This document shows, piece after piece, positions 42,960-55,974 of a stretch of 64,000 nt of DNA; position 1 is the first letter of the stretch, and each line of letters begins with the position of its first letter. The notes beneath the pieces were generated by a model. That model searched no databases and was not told where the DNA came from. It saw nothing but the letters and a program-made list of their open reading frames with translations. Made by a program: the position numbers and the translations under genes. This stretch comes from Polytrichum commune (lineage: Eukaryota; Streptophyta; Polytrichopsida; Polytrichales; Polytrichaceae): positions 47,549,169 to 47,613,168 of the forward strand of contig OX485806.1 of assembly GCA_950295325.1 (NCBI GenBank), read 5' to 3'.

Positions 42960-45360
42960 AATAGTTTCAATAAGGAGAATCATCTATAACTAAAACATAA
43001 TGTAACGTGGATTCTTTTTAAAACCCTAAGTTATAGATCCTTCATTAGAGATGGTTGTTTTGGTTATCATAGTGTTTGGAAACATTGCAAAAATTTTGAT
43101 AAAAATCCAACTTCTTCATCGCACCTAAAGAATCTACATTTCTCAAGTAATGCGTCAATCATTTCTACGTTTTTTGGCTTCCAAGTAAAAATCCAAAACA
43201 AAATATCAACCTCAATGTAGTATTACCGGTCTAGAAGGTCGTTTGCGCTTGGTCGCAAAAAAAAACCTTGTCTTTTTAATTCTTTGGTTTAAAGCACAAA
43301 AACTCATTTGAATCAAACATTAGAAAACATTTTATCGATGGCACATTAATGGACTAAAGAGGCAAGTTAATTGATGTTGTAATATAACAAAAAAATTACA
43401 AATAGGCATATGAACCTGTTCCATCTAATATACTATTGTGAAGAACTAAGCATTAGAAAACCCCTTCATACTCAAACAATTTAATATAATTAAGTATTCA
43501 AATACAAAAAGCGAGGTAAAACATACCTCTTAAAGACAATGTGGTTGGCATCTTGTGTAGAATTGTTGAATTTGTAGCAATAGACTGAACAATCTTTTTT
43601 TTTTAGTCTTTCATGTTGCCATGTGTTGACCATATGTTCATAACCTATGATGCTCAACCAACCTTAGGGAAAGAGACTCCAACCACGTAGAATTTTAGTT
43701 TCTAATGGATAGGTGGTCAAAAGGGGTATGCTCAAACTTAGATAGTTGACATTTGTCCAATAACCTCCAAAAACTTGTTTTCCTCAAATTTGTGGTGGAA
43801 AATATTTTTTAACCGTCTCAGGTGCATTAGGTGGAGGTTGGGGTGTAGAAAATGCAAAGTCGAGAGCATATGGGGTTGCAAATTCATAGGCAAGACCAAA
43901 AATCAAGTGAGGTGGAGAGTGACCAAGGATTTGTGATTAAATGTGGGGCATTGAGATCTCTTTCGATGCTTCATGAGTGTTTGAGACCCCCTCTCTTTGA
44001 TGGTCTCTATATTAACAAGATTGCAAATCTCCATTTCATTATCACTTTCATCAAGATTTTGGGCATGCATGTTTTTTACCTTCCTCATTACAACATCCTT
44101 TAGTTTTCTCTAAGCACATGATATTTCATCGTCAACTACCTCCACTGCAACGTGTTTTTGTTTGTCATTAATTGCTTGCGTTTATATTTGCAAAAGAACT
44201 TATGATTTTTGCTACTACACCTTGGCAAAGTATGCACTTAGTTATGGTTGTGATAATGTCAGCAGTAGGAAATTGTTTGTAGATATCCAATAATGTCAAA
44301 TTTACACCATATCAAATGTTGAATATAATTTTATTGGATTGAGTGTGATACCCATAATGGCATGAAAAGATGAAATGTTGAGTTGAGCACCCATGGTCGA
44401 CCAGTTGATTAGAGAAGATTTTTTTAGGGTTTTCAAATCAACAAGTTTCACATATTTGCTGACACCAAACATTTTTTCCAAATGCTTATGGATGCAGCTT
44501 TTGCGAGAACTTTCGGGAAAATCACCAAAACATACACCATGACCTACATCTCTTGAGCAGGTTCCAAAAAATGTCTCCATCAGATTATTGTGTGTGACAA
44601 CCAAGGAATGGTAATTCCAAATACGAAGGTCACAAAGCCATTTAAGGCATCTTGCTATAGTTTGCAAGGAAAATATAATTGTTTCCCAATGGTGTAGAAT
44701 TTTGCACATCTTTGTCTTTAGAATGTGCAAAAAATTATGTTGGATTGTGAGCGTAATTGTCACACCAATGGGAGTAAATTTTTTTAATACAAATACCATA
44801 TTTGGAGGAATAAAAAACACCCAAGTCCTTCACAACCCCCATAATGTTAGTCAACACCTTCATACTGATGATAATGAGTTGTAGGTTTTTCCTGAGTTGC
44901 AATCCCTACACATAAGATTCAACTTCTAATAGAAAATATTTCATTAAATCATTTTTTCTTGCAACCAAGCATTCCATACATCAATTCCCTCACAAACTCC
45001 CCCATCATGGTCATGAAGGTGTCAAACTTGTGTTTTTTGGACATGTCCACCCAGTCTTGGTAAGTCCACGCTTTGTATCTTTCATCCTATGAGGATGTTT
45101 CCAACCATGCTATGTCATGAGATCTTGATTGAAAACAATTTTGTCATTCTTTTGGTCATACATATCAACAAAGGATACATGGGATTCCACATCAAGTTGA
45201 AAAACTTTGTGGCACATTTTGTTTTAAGAATTAAGGTGCGAATCTCATGAAACATGTCCTTTGGAAGGCCCTCAATGTGACTTACGTAAGACTTCGTGAG
45301 AGGAGGCCAATTGGATGTTCTCAGGTGTGAGACTCAAATCCACATACATTGGTATGGGTT
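42960..45360. other. AT-rich stretch with no identified gene
   Basis: No domain is recognised. It contains one 172-codon minus-strand frame (44302-44820), listed separately, and scattered short frames on both strands without family resemblance. Confidence 0.4.
44302..44820 (-). CDS. Unidentified open frame, 172 codons
   Basis: Begins MFFIPPNMVFVLKKFTPIGV and includes CLKWLCDLRIWNYHSLVVTH, MFGVSKYVKLVDLKTLKK and SFHAIMGITLNPIKL. It is long for AT-rich DNA, but I see no motif, repeat or signal. It could be part of the same damaged transposon as the gene at 45549, or be chance. Confidence 0.25.
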   Translation of the reverse strand: MFFIPPNMVFVLKKFTPIGVTITLTIQHNFLHILKTKMCKILHHWETIIFSLQTIARCLKWLCDLRIWNYHSLVVTHNNLMETFFGTCSRDVGHGVCFGDFPESSRKSCIHKHLEKMFGVSKYVKLVDLKTLKKSSLINWSTMGAQLNISSFHAIMGITLNPIKLYSTFDMV

Positions 45361-45363
45361 TGT

Positions 45364-45385
45364 CCCACGGGCGATCGCTCGTGGA
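45364..45385. repeat. CCCACGGG-type inverted repeat 4
   Basis: CCCACGGGCGATCGCTCGTGG, imperfect arms around GATC. It is followed by ACCATG. It lies 164 bp upstream of the ATG at 45549. Confidence 0.7.
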
Positions 45386-45548
45386 CCATGAATTCTGTAA
45401 CACCTGGTTTCTTTATGGCTCAACATATTACAATTCTCTTTTGCATTTATTTGAAGTAAGTCTACATATAGTCAATCAATTGAAATAGACAGTGGGTATT
45501 TCATTCAGGTACATAGACTTATTGCACTGATCTCTCTGTTGATGAGAA

Positions 45549-47785
45549 ATGGCAAAAACCAAGCAAACAACTCGTAAAGGTAGAACAACGCGACCTACAA
45601 AATATCATGAACATTTATTGACTAAGAAAGAACATAAACGTCTTGTGAGTACTAGCATGTCCATTTCTTCTCCACAGTGCTTGGAGGATTGTCCAGGCCG
45701 GTGAATTGGGATATCGACGTCTTGGGAGAGGATGTCAAAGGATTCATGCAATACATTGGTTTTGGAGAGACAACGGTGTTGTCATTATACACCAAGACTA
45801 CAAATAACTCCACATGGAGGAAGTATATGAGAGCAAAATATGTATTGGATGTTCAAGTAGATGGGAGCCAACTTTTGATAATGTGCAACTCTGTAGAGCG
45901 GAACAGGGATTTTAAGGTTGCAGGATATGTGGACTCTTTCGCATATGAGGAATTTAACGAAGAGCTAAACACTAAGGGAGAGAATATCCGGTTATTGAAT
46001 GGAGAATTTTTGACTTATTGTATCGTTTACTATGAAACAAAGGAGCATGCAAAGACCTTGCAAGAGGGAGCAGTGATGATCGAGCATGACTACAAAGTTG
46101 TTCTACGCTGGGTGAAGGTTATAGTGGATGAGGCAAAGGAAACAAGGCTGGAAACATCATCAAAGAATAAGCAAATCCGTGATGGGAAGTGAAAGGTTGG
46201 AGAAGGTGTCCGTGAGGAGATATCTAGGAAGAAAGCGAGACGGGATAATGAGTTGGAAGTGACTATACCTAACAATCTCGAGGTGGATGTGATTCCCAAG
46301 AAAGGGAGGAAGAAGATAGCCGATTTAAGTCCATTTCTAGAGGTAGAGAAGGTTCCTAAAAAATCGAAGAGTGGGCCCCCAGACAAATCCGTGGGAGACA
46401 TGCTAATGGACATGGAGCTCTTCAAGAACAAATACCATAGGGTGTGGATTTTTGGCAAAGAAGTCTCTAGATTTGTGAGCATTTTTAATATAGAGCATGG
46501 AGATGCAGGGTATAATTGTTGACCCATATCGAAGGCGCATTTGAAAGAGATGAAGATTTGGTTATTTAACTATGCATTTTTGCCAAAGAATTATGCCAAC
46601 TTCCTTACAATTGTTCCTTCAGATAGAAATAGAAAACGCACCAATTTTGATGAAATTAAAGACAAATCATTTCACGTTGTCAATGGACAACACACGTTGG
46701 CAGCTTGCCTGGAGTATGTGAATAATCCCAACCTTACCGAGGAGGTGAAGGAATTTTTTTCTAAATGGCCATGTAATGTGGTATGAGCTCCCAAAGGTGA
46801 TGATGACCCTTTGTTCCACCTTTCTAGTGTTCTTAACTTGGATAGTAAATATAAAAACACTTTCCATCATGGATTGAATCCATTCAACACGCCAGGAAGA
46901 CATGGATTAGACGAGGAAGGCCACCTTGAATTATGCGAGAGAAGACAAGAAACTTAGAAGCTTTTAAGAAGTGGAAGGTATTTTCCAATCCTTTTTTTTG
47001 AATCAACTAATGTGTTCGAATCAACTATTTTTTTTGTAGCAACGATTATATTTGAACCAATTAATTTGTTTGAATATATAAATATGTTTAAAACAAATAT
47101 GTGTTTGAGTCAATCAATATTTTTTAATCGTTTGTGCATTAAAAGTCTACTTGTAGTGACGCCCACGGGCGTTCACCTGTGGGAGAACGACCTCTCTAAT
47201 TTGGAAGGGGAAATATCGTTGTATTCACGATTCATTTTTTAACTTAAATTTTGCAGGATTTCTTGACGTGCCTCCTATGGACCTTTCATGTGGAGAAGGA
47301 GTCCAATTTAATCTTGGAGCACGTCTTCCCTGCGCTAAATGATGAACTATGGACAAAGCGGAAGTTCAAGAAAGGTGAGTATATAGATGCAAAGACCCTC
47401 AGTCTCATGAAAGACAAAAATGTTATAAACCCATGAGCGTTGTGAAGAACGACTTGAAACACACTCGCGGCTTGACATAGTTAGAGCTTGACATGATAGC
47501 ATATCAATGTTTGGTTACCAGAGAAGGTGAAAAATACCCTAGGCATACATTGAAAACTATTGGCGAGTGGACGTTCAATAGGAAGAAGAAGAATGAGACA
47601 TATATTGCAATGGCAAAGTGTCTAAACCCCATCCATCTTTATCTTGTTCAACATGACCAGAAGAAGAACATTGACCGGGATAAATGAAAAATGTGGAAGC
47701 AGATAAACAATTTTGGTCGATTAAAGAGAGAACAACTTCTAGACTTGTTGGCAGTGGATTACCTTGCTGCTACTCTGAATCCAGT
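45549..47785 (+). pseudogene. ParB-like gene relic, N-terminal part (second transposon family member)
   Basis: The start ATG gives MAKTKQTTRKGRTTRPTKYH. After a short unresolved break at about 45645-45677, a long frame runs RPVNWDIDVLGEDVKGFMQY, MRAKYVLDVQVDGSQLLIMC, and VDSFAYEEFNEELNTKGENI. It continues through a basic segment to a ParB-like motif FHVVNGQHTLAACLEY at about 46670. The intron 46978-47256 (GTATTTTCC...TTTTGCAG) leads to DFLTCLLWTFHVEKESNLIL and then NDELWTKRKFKKGEY. Later frames include HTLKTIGEWTFNRKKKNE and LLAVDYLAATLNPV. In-frame TGA stops at 46190, 46520 and 46784, TAG near 46953 and TGA at 47434 break it. It is cut at 47785 by LTR-D. The domain order parallels the gene at 25027, but sequence similarity by eye is low. 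Confidence 0.55.
47162..47183. repeat. CCCACGGG-type inverted repeat 5 (in an intron)
   Basis: CCCACGGGCG, TT, CACCTGTGGG. It lies inside the predicted intron 46978-47256 of the ParB-like relic. Confidence 0.75.
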
Positions 47786-50700
47786 TGTGGTGCTTTTGGG
47801 CACCCCCCTCCGAGGGAGCCTAAAAATAATGTACAAGCCCTTTGGTGAGGGTGGCTTGCCTTGGCAGGTGCCCAAGCCGAACCCGGTTGTTTGGATATTT
47901 AATGGGTGTTTTGTATTAGTGGAGGGATTTGATAATCGCGTCGTATCCTTCTGATAGGTTGTGCCTAAATTTTAAATGCCTAGGATAATTATCAAGTTTC
48001 CTAACCTAATGCCTACTCTATCCTAGTCTACGCGCAGACGCACCAGTCTTGGGATCAAGGCAACCTAACCGTAATGGATGAAATAACCTTATCTTTTAGG
48101 CCACCTCTAATTCTTTACTTCTTATATATTAAATTCCCTAAACGGAGGGACCTTAATTAAGTCCCATCCTCTCAACCTTTATTCTTAGTTTATGGTTGAT
48201 TGAACAAAGCTTATGTTATTAAGTTCATAATATATGGCATCACCACCTACCTGTTTGGTGCACGACTAACTCGAACCCTTCAAGGCCTTGTGCGGGTCTC
48301 TTGAAGGTTGATTGATACTTACACCCTCCGATCTTTGCCGTCAGATGGGTAGTCTCAAACCTCCGAATTAAGTTTCCGGTTGGTTTTTTGCCCACGGGGG
48401 TCGTATGTATGTTGTTGGTTATTACTTAGTTCAACAAGGTTTGACCACGAAAATTCAACTTGATGGGACCGGGGAATAAAACAACTTGTGTGTTCAACCT
48501 GTTCCACAATCTTCAAGGATTGGGGCCATCACCTCCAACCCTTGGGGCCAACAACATGATAATGGTTTCGTGGGTCATTACTCCCACCTTACCACCTACA
48601 AACATACAGAGTGGTCATGCCCGTGATTAACCCAGCTTCACCATATACGAATGAGCTATGAATGGAAAGCTACTACCATAACATTTAACCGAGAGGCTCC
48701 GCATACATGGGAGTTGGAATCCCCCTCGGCGGCTAGATGGGTGATGCCCCCCTAGCCTTACATGGATAGTGGGTTGGGATGAGAATTTATCTTTGCCGCG
48801 CTCCCTCCAATCCTAAATTGAAGGGTGTAGGATTAAAACGCTTATTGATTGACTTCCATCTTGGCTTGGCGAAGGTTGGTGCGGAACCCCTACTCCAACG
48901 TCGGGCCGCTCATAACACCAACTCGTACCCGCCAACCTTGGATGGACGAACCTCTTCTCGTAAGGCAGCAGACACCCCTTTGTTTAAACGGCTACAACTT
49001 TTGCTCACAAGCTAAAAACAAGAGATATAACTCATCCAATTATCAAAGCAACAATATGTTTCTTCTTAAAGATTTGAGCTTACAAAGTCAACTCTTAGAA
49101 TTCAAGAGGCAGTTGGGATACCTTCATTCAAACATCCATCACTTTTGCTAATTAACTTAGCTTCCAGCAAACTTAGACTTTCTTGAAATCTTAAAATTAG
49201 ATCTCCAACTGCCCCAAATATTAAAAAAACTCCATGCTTCTTCTTGGGGGTATGAGCTTACAAAGTCAGCTCTTATATTTTAGGAGGCAGCTGGGATACC
49301 TTAATTCAAACATTCATAACTCTCACTCCTTAAATCTGATTGTGACAAACTTATATTTTCTAGAAAGCCAACAATAAGAACTATTATTCATTTAAATATC
49401 AAAGCAACATGATCATTTTTTTTAGTCATGTGCTTGCAAAGTCAGCGCTTGTAATTTAAGAGGCAGCAGAGACACCTTCATTCAAACACTCATAACGTTT
49501 GCTCCCTAACTCTGATTCTAACAATATTAGGCTTTTTGAAAAGCTTACATAAAAGCTTACATTCACTCAAAATCTGAAGGCTAAATTGTAATTTTTGTGT
49601 CCACTACACTTGCTTGGAAGTAGTACAGCTACTTAGGGGTGTGTTTAAAAACACACTATCTTCTCTTAAGAATTCTAATTTATGGCTATATTTAATGAAT
49701 GAGGATGTTTCCTCCTTCAAACTACAATTTTAGAGGGTTTTTCCGTGTAAACAATGAAGATGTGGAGAGAGATTGAAAGGGGAAGAGGGGATTTTTAAGC
49801 CCTCTCAAAAAATAGTTGGACCCCTCCGCCACCGGCTTCATTCTTCGAATCCTTTCCTAAAATTTTGGCTCGGGGTTTTTTCTCAGTTGAGGTTGCCACC
49901 CTCTCGCCGAGGTGGCGTCGACGGGGAACTTTACAACATTTTTAATTTTTCGCCATCGAGTTGGCAAGGGGGCAAGTGGGCAAGTAGCCCCCTTGCTCTT
50001 TTTCTATTTTTTTCTTCAAAAGTCTTCAAGCTGATTTCGTCTTCTTACGCCAAATACCTCCAATAGTCTTGTGTGACCCTTATTAACTAATAAACTAATA
50101 TTTGCTTAGCAAGCATGTAGTTAGTTTTTTGCTCTCACTTAAATAACCCAAACCCAGGGTACAGACTCTCAAGGAAGGCTTAACTGGTATCCATTACAGG
50201 CATTTGTTACTTTACAATTCATTAATTAGACCAAAGGGTTGCTATATTCACTCTAAATCATGGCTGGTATGTCTTTTACTCTCTTTTTCCCTCTTGGTTT
50301 CCTCTCACTATGTCTCATTTAGTGGGGTATGTGTGTCAGTAAGCTGTAGTTTCCATCTCGTCATGAGATTTTGTATAACAATAGTCAAGAGAGAACAATA
50401 GTCTTTGAGTAACACAATTGTCTTTGATAACCATTGGGCAATGCATCTTCAATTAAAAAACAACTCCTTTATTAATTGGTCAATGTTAATTCCAATACAA
50501 AACAATTGTTTATTCCTTAACTCCAGATTTAATCATTACTCACAACTTATGCAATTAACCATTATCAGTCAAGCTATAATCTTGGTAGCCCTACACAACC
50601 TGCAATCAACAACAACCAGGGTAACACACAAGATAATAGTTGAAAGGGTTACATCACATTCCATACTCAAAGATCTCTCCTCTTGACTGATTAACAATTA

Positions 50701-51933
50701 AAACTTCAATTAAGGTTAGATTAACTTATGCCTAGGTCTCCTTTTAATCTCAAAGTTAATTATAACTTACTTACTTTTAATCCCTCTTACATTCCTTACA
50801 CCTTCCTCTAATCAACTGATCAGAAGCGATTTCTCATCACTTCAGTTGATTGAGATTTTCTCTTAAATTCCATTCTTCCCAATTATAACCTATTAGCCTA
50901 AGTTTAGGTTTTCATTATATTATCTTACGGCTGAACTATAATCATCTCACTCAATATAATCTCTTATAGACTCCAACAATAAACCTTCCTCTCTATCAAC
51001 AGGCCTTTGGCCTTCACACTTTCTTACAATGCCTATCACAAGCCTTAACCATCGTCAATAGTTACACTATCGGCCCACCACTTGGCCTTCAGGCTTCACC
51101 TGACAATTGTTCAACTCCCTCGCCCTCTCTCTCTCTCTCTATCTCTCAGGTACGCCTCTCTCCTAGAACTACCCGAATATAGTTTTCTCTATACTCCATT
51201 TCTCTCCCTCTCCGCACATAACATATATTCTACTTTGTTTATAGTTCTACTGAACCTCACCCTCGTGTAGTTTTGAGCAATTGGTTTATCGTTCGGACAA
51301 CTATATTCCTTAGTCAGACAATAGTTATCTCATCCGACGTGCTCCCCTCTCTGGTGCTCAACTACAGAAGATTCAACTACGATTAATAACTCTTACTCAC
51401 TCGCTCATTACCATTGCTCCTTCTCGGTCTCAATTTACTCACAATGCTTCAAGTGTACAGGTTTCCCTTCTTAATTCATCATTCACAAAATTCTCCATTT
51501 GCTTCCTCTAAGTAATTCCCTTATTCACTCTCATATTCATTCAATTCTCCACTCCATATTATTCAATTACGTTCAAGAGACTTCACTCCAATGTTGGTTG
51601 CACACTCCTCAGTTTCTTCCATAAATAGTTCCCACTCATATCTCCTCTTCCCTCTCACACATCAGATTGCTCTACTCTCAGAGTTATAATTACAATCTCA
51701 TGTTCACTCCGTTGTACTTGTACTTAATCAGAATTACGCTTCGGATTATAACGTCACAATAAGCACATTCTCTCTCTTCACTCAGGACCCAATTCGACTC
51801 ACTCTCAGTCATTCAACAATTTTCATTCATAATTACAATACTCTTTCCACATAAAACAGCAACTCGCAATCACTGCGAAGTTTGCTAAGAAAATAGTTAA
51901 CTATAGACCTCACACAATCGGTGTTGAGAATCG

Positions 51934-54900
51934 TGTGGGAACACGCGAACACCAACATATCCGGATTGGCGGTTTTAAGTGCCTAATCCGGTCTGTCCGG
52001 ATGACCCTAGTATCATCCAGGGATTTTGTGAAGTGTGGGAGGTCTAGAACTTTCCGTATCTGCTTATTTATTCTTCCTTAGCCAAATTTCCGGAAACCCT
52101 AATTCCCGGACTTTTGGTCTTTGGGGACACTCTTAACCTTTTTCCGGAGTGTGCCTTTCCGGATTGTACCTCTAGATCCTAATTATAATGCTTACTCACC
52201 CCTCTCTACGTCGACCCTCTAGAATAGGTGGTTTCTTCCGGGGAAGACGTCCTCGATAAGATTGGAATCTGGAAACTCCCTCACAGCTAATCCAGATTGA
52301 TCAGATCCGTATTGGCAGGTCACACAGAGAGATCCGGATTGTTTCTTGGGACCATAGTGACCAGAAGAGTCCGGATTCCGATCGGAGATCTGACTCGACG
52401 GGATGAGGGGATGACCCGTACCACTCTCCGGATTGTCCCGTCCACCGGTGATGAGGCCTTTTCGGAAGATCGGATAAGTCCGGATCCCTTCCGAACCTTT
52501 GCCTAACCTTCCCCGCGGTTGTCTCACCGGGACGGTACCCTGACGTCCGGAACAATGAGGATCTCTTCTTACTACACTCCGGAGGTGGCCTCCAACCCGG
52601 AACCTTTGCTGATCTGGTCCTTCCCTTCACCTCCAGACGGATCGGTCCGGCTACTTCTACCTTGGATTCTACTCAATCTGAGCTAACTGGGCGATCCGTA
52701 CTACCATCCGGATGGGTCCGCCTAAGGGCGGTGGAACCTCTTCAGAAGATCAGATTGGCGTAAGTCCGGATCCCTTCCAGATCTCATCCAATCTTCCCAG
52801 CGGCTATCCCACCTAGACGTTACTCAACCCACCGGATTAGTGAGGTTTTCCTCTCACTACACCCAGAGATGATCTACAAGGCGATAACTGGATCTGATCC
52901 GGGTCTCCTCTCTCACGTCCTATCCGGAACTCCTACCCCTCATGCTCTCTCTCTTCCTCCGCTAACGCTCTCCGGACCATCCACACAAACATTAATCAAG
53001 GAAAGTCAAGAGTGAGAAGTCAAGGCATTTATTAGAGTAGGAGTAATCAGAATACAACAATGGAGAAGGAACCTTTCCCCAAGTCCTTATTCAGCCTTAA
53101 GTAGAGGCCCTAAAATCCCTAAACTGAGGGCGGCGGCCTAAGCGGCCGCCGCTAAGGAAAACCCTAACTACCCCCGGTCTCCCGGATTTCCCGGATCAAG
53201 ATCCGGATTTCCCGCTGACACACCCAAGGGAAAACTTTATTACTCTTCTTCAAAAACTCCTAAGTCCTACCTGCCTACCTCTATTCTGCCTAACTAAACT
53301 TGTTACTCTCCCCAACTAAGAAGAGCGGTGCTTCTTCGGAGCCGATCCCTCCTTTGAGTGACTGCCTAATCCGCTGACGGCGGATGAGCCCCCTCACGGC
53401 GATGCCTTCTGCAGTCGCGTGAGCATCCTCCTCATGTTCGGAGACGGGGCAACCTCGTCCTCCGAATCGGCTGCTCTCTCGGTCCGCGGTGTCCCGGTCC
53501 CTGGGGTTCCGGAAACTGCCCCCATCCGGAGGCTCCAGACCGGAGAAGGATCGCTTCCGGTGCCCTGCTCCGGATTCTGTCCGCCCGAGATCGAAGCCGT
53601 CCGCGGATCCCGGTTGGAGGCCGCCCTTGAGGGTGGCGGAGGAAAGGGACTGACCATTTGGCAGTCCGGAGGAGACGATGGCGAGGCTTGGGTCATAGGG
53701 GCTTTGCCCCTATTCGGAGTTGCCTCCCGATCAGAAGTCTGGTGCCGGATCGGCGTCCTAGCCCTATCCGGAGTCCGGGATCGATCCGAGTTTCGCGGAA
53801 CCGAGGACTGGCCTCTCCCGGATCGGACCGACTCGGTACTTTTCCTCCTCACCTGGGGAGAACGGACCTATTCCGGAGCCCTCCCGGAACTAGCCGGCTG
53901 CGAGCCGCCTCCCTGCTGGCTGGGTCCTGAAGACGTCGGCGGATTCTGCACCAGGGCTACTTCACCAACTACCTCATAGAGGGTTCCGGTTGGTGACCCA
54001 GGCGGACCCGGATAGAGTACCCGCCGGGGTGTTCCGCTTGGTGGAACCACCCTCTGGATTTCCGCCAGGAGGTCCTTCATCGTCCGTGAGTACTTCACGA
54101 GGATGGGAAGAATCTGCCTAGCGGAAGCGGGCTCTCCGGACTCCATCATCCGGTCGTAGAGATGCGCCTTGTTGACGATCTCCGCCGGATGCCCCACCAA
54201 CTCCCGGATCCGGCTGAAGAGCACTGCCTGCTCTGCGTGGTACTTCCGGATCTCTTCGCTCTTCTGACTCAGCTCCTGAGTCATGGCCGCTACCTGCGCG
54301 GTGAGATGGGCGTTCTCCATCTTGGCCTGCTCCAGCTCCTTCCTGTCCGCCCTCTTTGCCAACTCTCGAAGAATATTTCCGGGCCCGCAGTCGTCCAGAG
54401 CCTGGTTCGCCCCTCGGACGATGTGTTCCATCCGGTAGTACTGGTTCTGCAGGTCCTCCATCCCTTCCTGGACCCGTTTGAAGGGATTCTCCGAAAAGTC
54501 CCAAGCGGATAGATCCACATTCCGCCATGTGGTCTCCCGGATGATGATGAGGAAGAGGAGGAGAGAGTGGCCTCGAGATGGTGGGCGGCGGGCTCCCGGG
54601 TGAGGAGGGAGGTGCTTCCGAAATGATTGGGTCGCTGGAAGTCTCCGTCTCGAGGTCTCCGGGTTCCGGGAATAGCTTGTAGGTGACCTCGTCCGCCGCT
54701 ATCATTAACAGGTCCTCCTCCTCCGCTAAAATGCAGTCGAAATGCTGGTAGAGGTGCAAAATGAAGGGGGAGAGAAAGGAGGGTTTCCGGCCGATGTGGG
54801 GGAGGGCCCATCCGACTATCTCCTGGATGATCAGGCCCCAGTTCACCGGCCGGACTCCGGACATTGCACCAAACAGTGTGTTAGCCATGGTGAGGCTAAT

Positions 54901-55974
54901 CCGCTTCGGCTTGTCCGGATTGAGAGTGGGCAGGAGAAACTCCAACACTCTCCGTTCCCTAAGATTCCGGCAGTTCCCAGGGTGGAATCCGTCCTTTGGA
55001 TCCGCGTCCCCTATGAACTTCCCGGCAAACAGGCCGTCGCGGCGGCCGGCCCACCCTTTTGCAATCCCCCTGGGAAACCCGTAGACCCTGTTCCAGGTAT
55101 CCGGAGTCCAATTTTCCGGATCCCTCCTCTTTGTGCCTAGCCATTGATTGCCTCTCTCGTACTTAAACTCACGGAGGGTATCTTCCGCTCTGAGGTTCCA
55201 GGGTTTGGAGAGCAGCCCCGCGCAGCCCATGACCCGGAGATCTTCCGCGAGCTCCTGCAGCTCCCTATCATCCCTCGGAATTGCAGGGGTGAGGGCTTTG
55301 AGCGGAATCGGGATGGGTTCCCTCTGATCCTCTTCCCGCGCTTCCGGCATTTTCCTCCCTTTCTAACTTTCCGGCTTGCACACTTCCTCTCCCTCTCTTC
55401 CGGATTCCCTCTCTTCCGTCTAACTGCTACAGAGTCTCGGCAAGCCAACTGCCGGTGACTGAAAAGTGTTGAGTCCCAGCAATCCAACTGCTAGCGGCTC
55501 GAAATGACAACAACCTGACCACTCGTTCTCTCAGCAAGTTTGTCTTTTGTGAATCAGAAAAAAGTGGGAAGGAGAAGGAAGGGACCCCTAAATATCCCTC
55601 CCCTGTTACCGTTTGGGTTAACGGAAAACGGTTATAACGGTTATAACGGTTTTCCGACGGTCTTCCCCCAACTGTCATAAACCCGTTGTAACCGCCACTT
55701 CCGGTCCGTTGGGTAATCTTGGCGCGTCCGTTACTTGGTCCGGACCAATGGTTCGGACCATGATTACACGGTCCGCCCATCCAAATTGACAGACCGGTCA
55801 TAGTACTTATTTTAAGTCGTTTTATCGCACAAGGCGGAGTTAGAATACCCTATTTCCTAATACAAGTAATTTTAACCTAAGAGACCCTATTACCTTCAGA
55901 TAAGCAAGGTAAAATACGGAGATGGAATCCGTATTTCCGTATTTCCATATTTCCGTCGAATTTGGACTCCCACA
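51934..55974 (-). mobile_element. Family C unit, copy 3 (4,041 bp)
   Basis: On the plus strand it begins TGTGGGAACACGCG and ends TTTGGACTCCCACA. It is the longest and best-preserved copy. The flanks AATCG and AAAGA do not form a target duplication, unlike copy 2. It contains the gene (55350-53316, minus) with upstream AACGGTTATAACGG repeats near 55625-55650, and the CCGGA-rich tail (51934-52980) made of three diverged tandem blocks. Confidence 0.88.
53316..55350 (-). pseudogene. Family C element protein, copy 3 (best preserved)
   Basis: The start MPEAREEDQREPIPIPLKAL is conserved in all copies. The N-terminal domain (about residues 50-250) has GNQWLGTKRRDPENW, WAGRRDGLFAGKF, FHPGNCRNLRERRVLEF, NTLFGAMSGVRPVNWG and PHIGRKPSFLSPFILHLYQH. 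After a Pro-rich linker, a frameshift near 54535 leads to WDFSENPFKRVQEGMEDLQN and a long coiled coil (HIVRGANQALDDCGPGNILR, ELEQAKMENAHLTAQVAAMT), then a VVPPSGTPRRVLYPGPPG segment. Stops at 53868 and 53394 interrupt the Ser/Arg/Pro-rich tail ending KKHRSS at 53316. About 675 codons in all. It looks gag-like or DNA-binding, but no catalytic motif is visible. Confidence 0.75.

Noticed and set aside
45645-45677. A 33-nt intron joining the MAKTKQTT exon to the next frame
   Set aside because: Far shorter than plant introns, and the reading frame does not join cleanly. Treated as an unresolved break.
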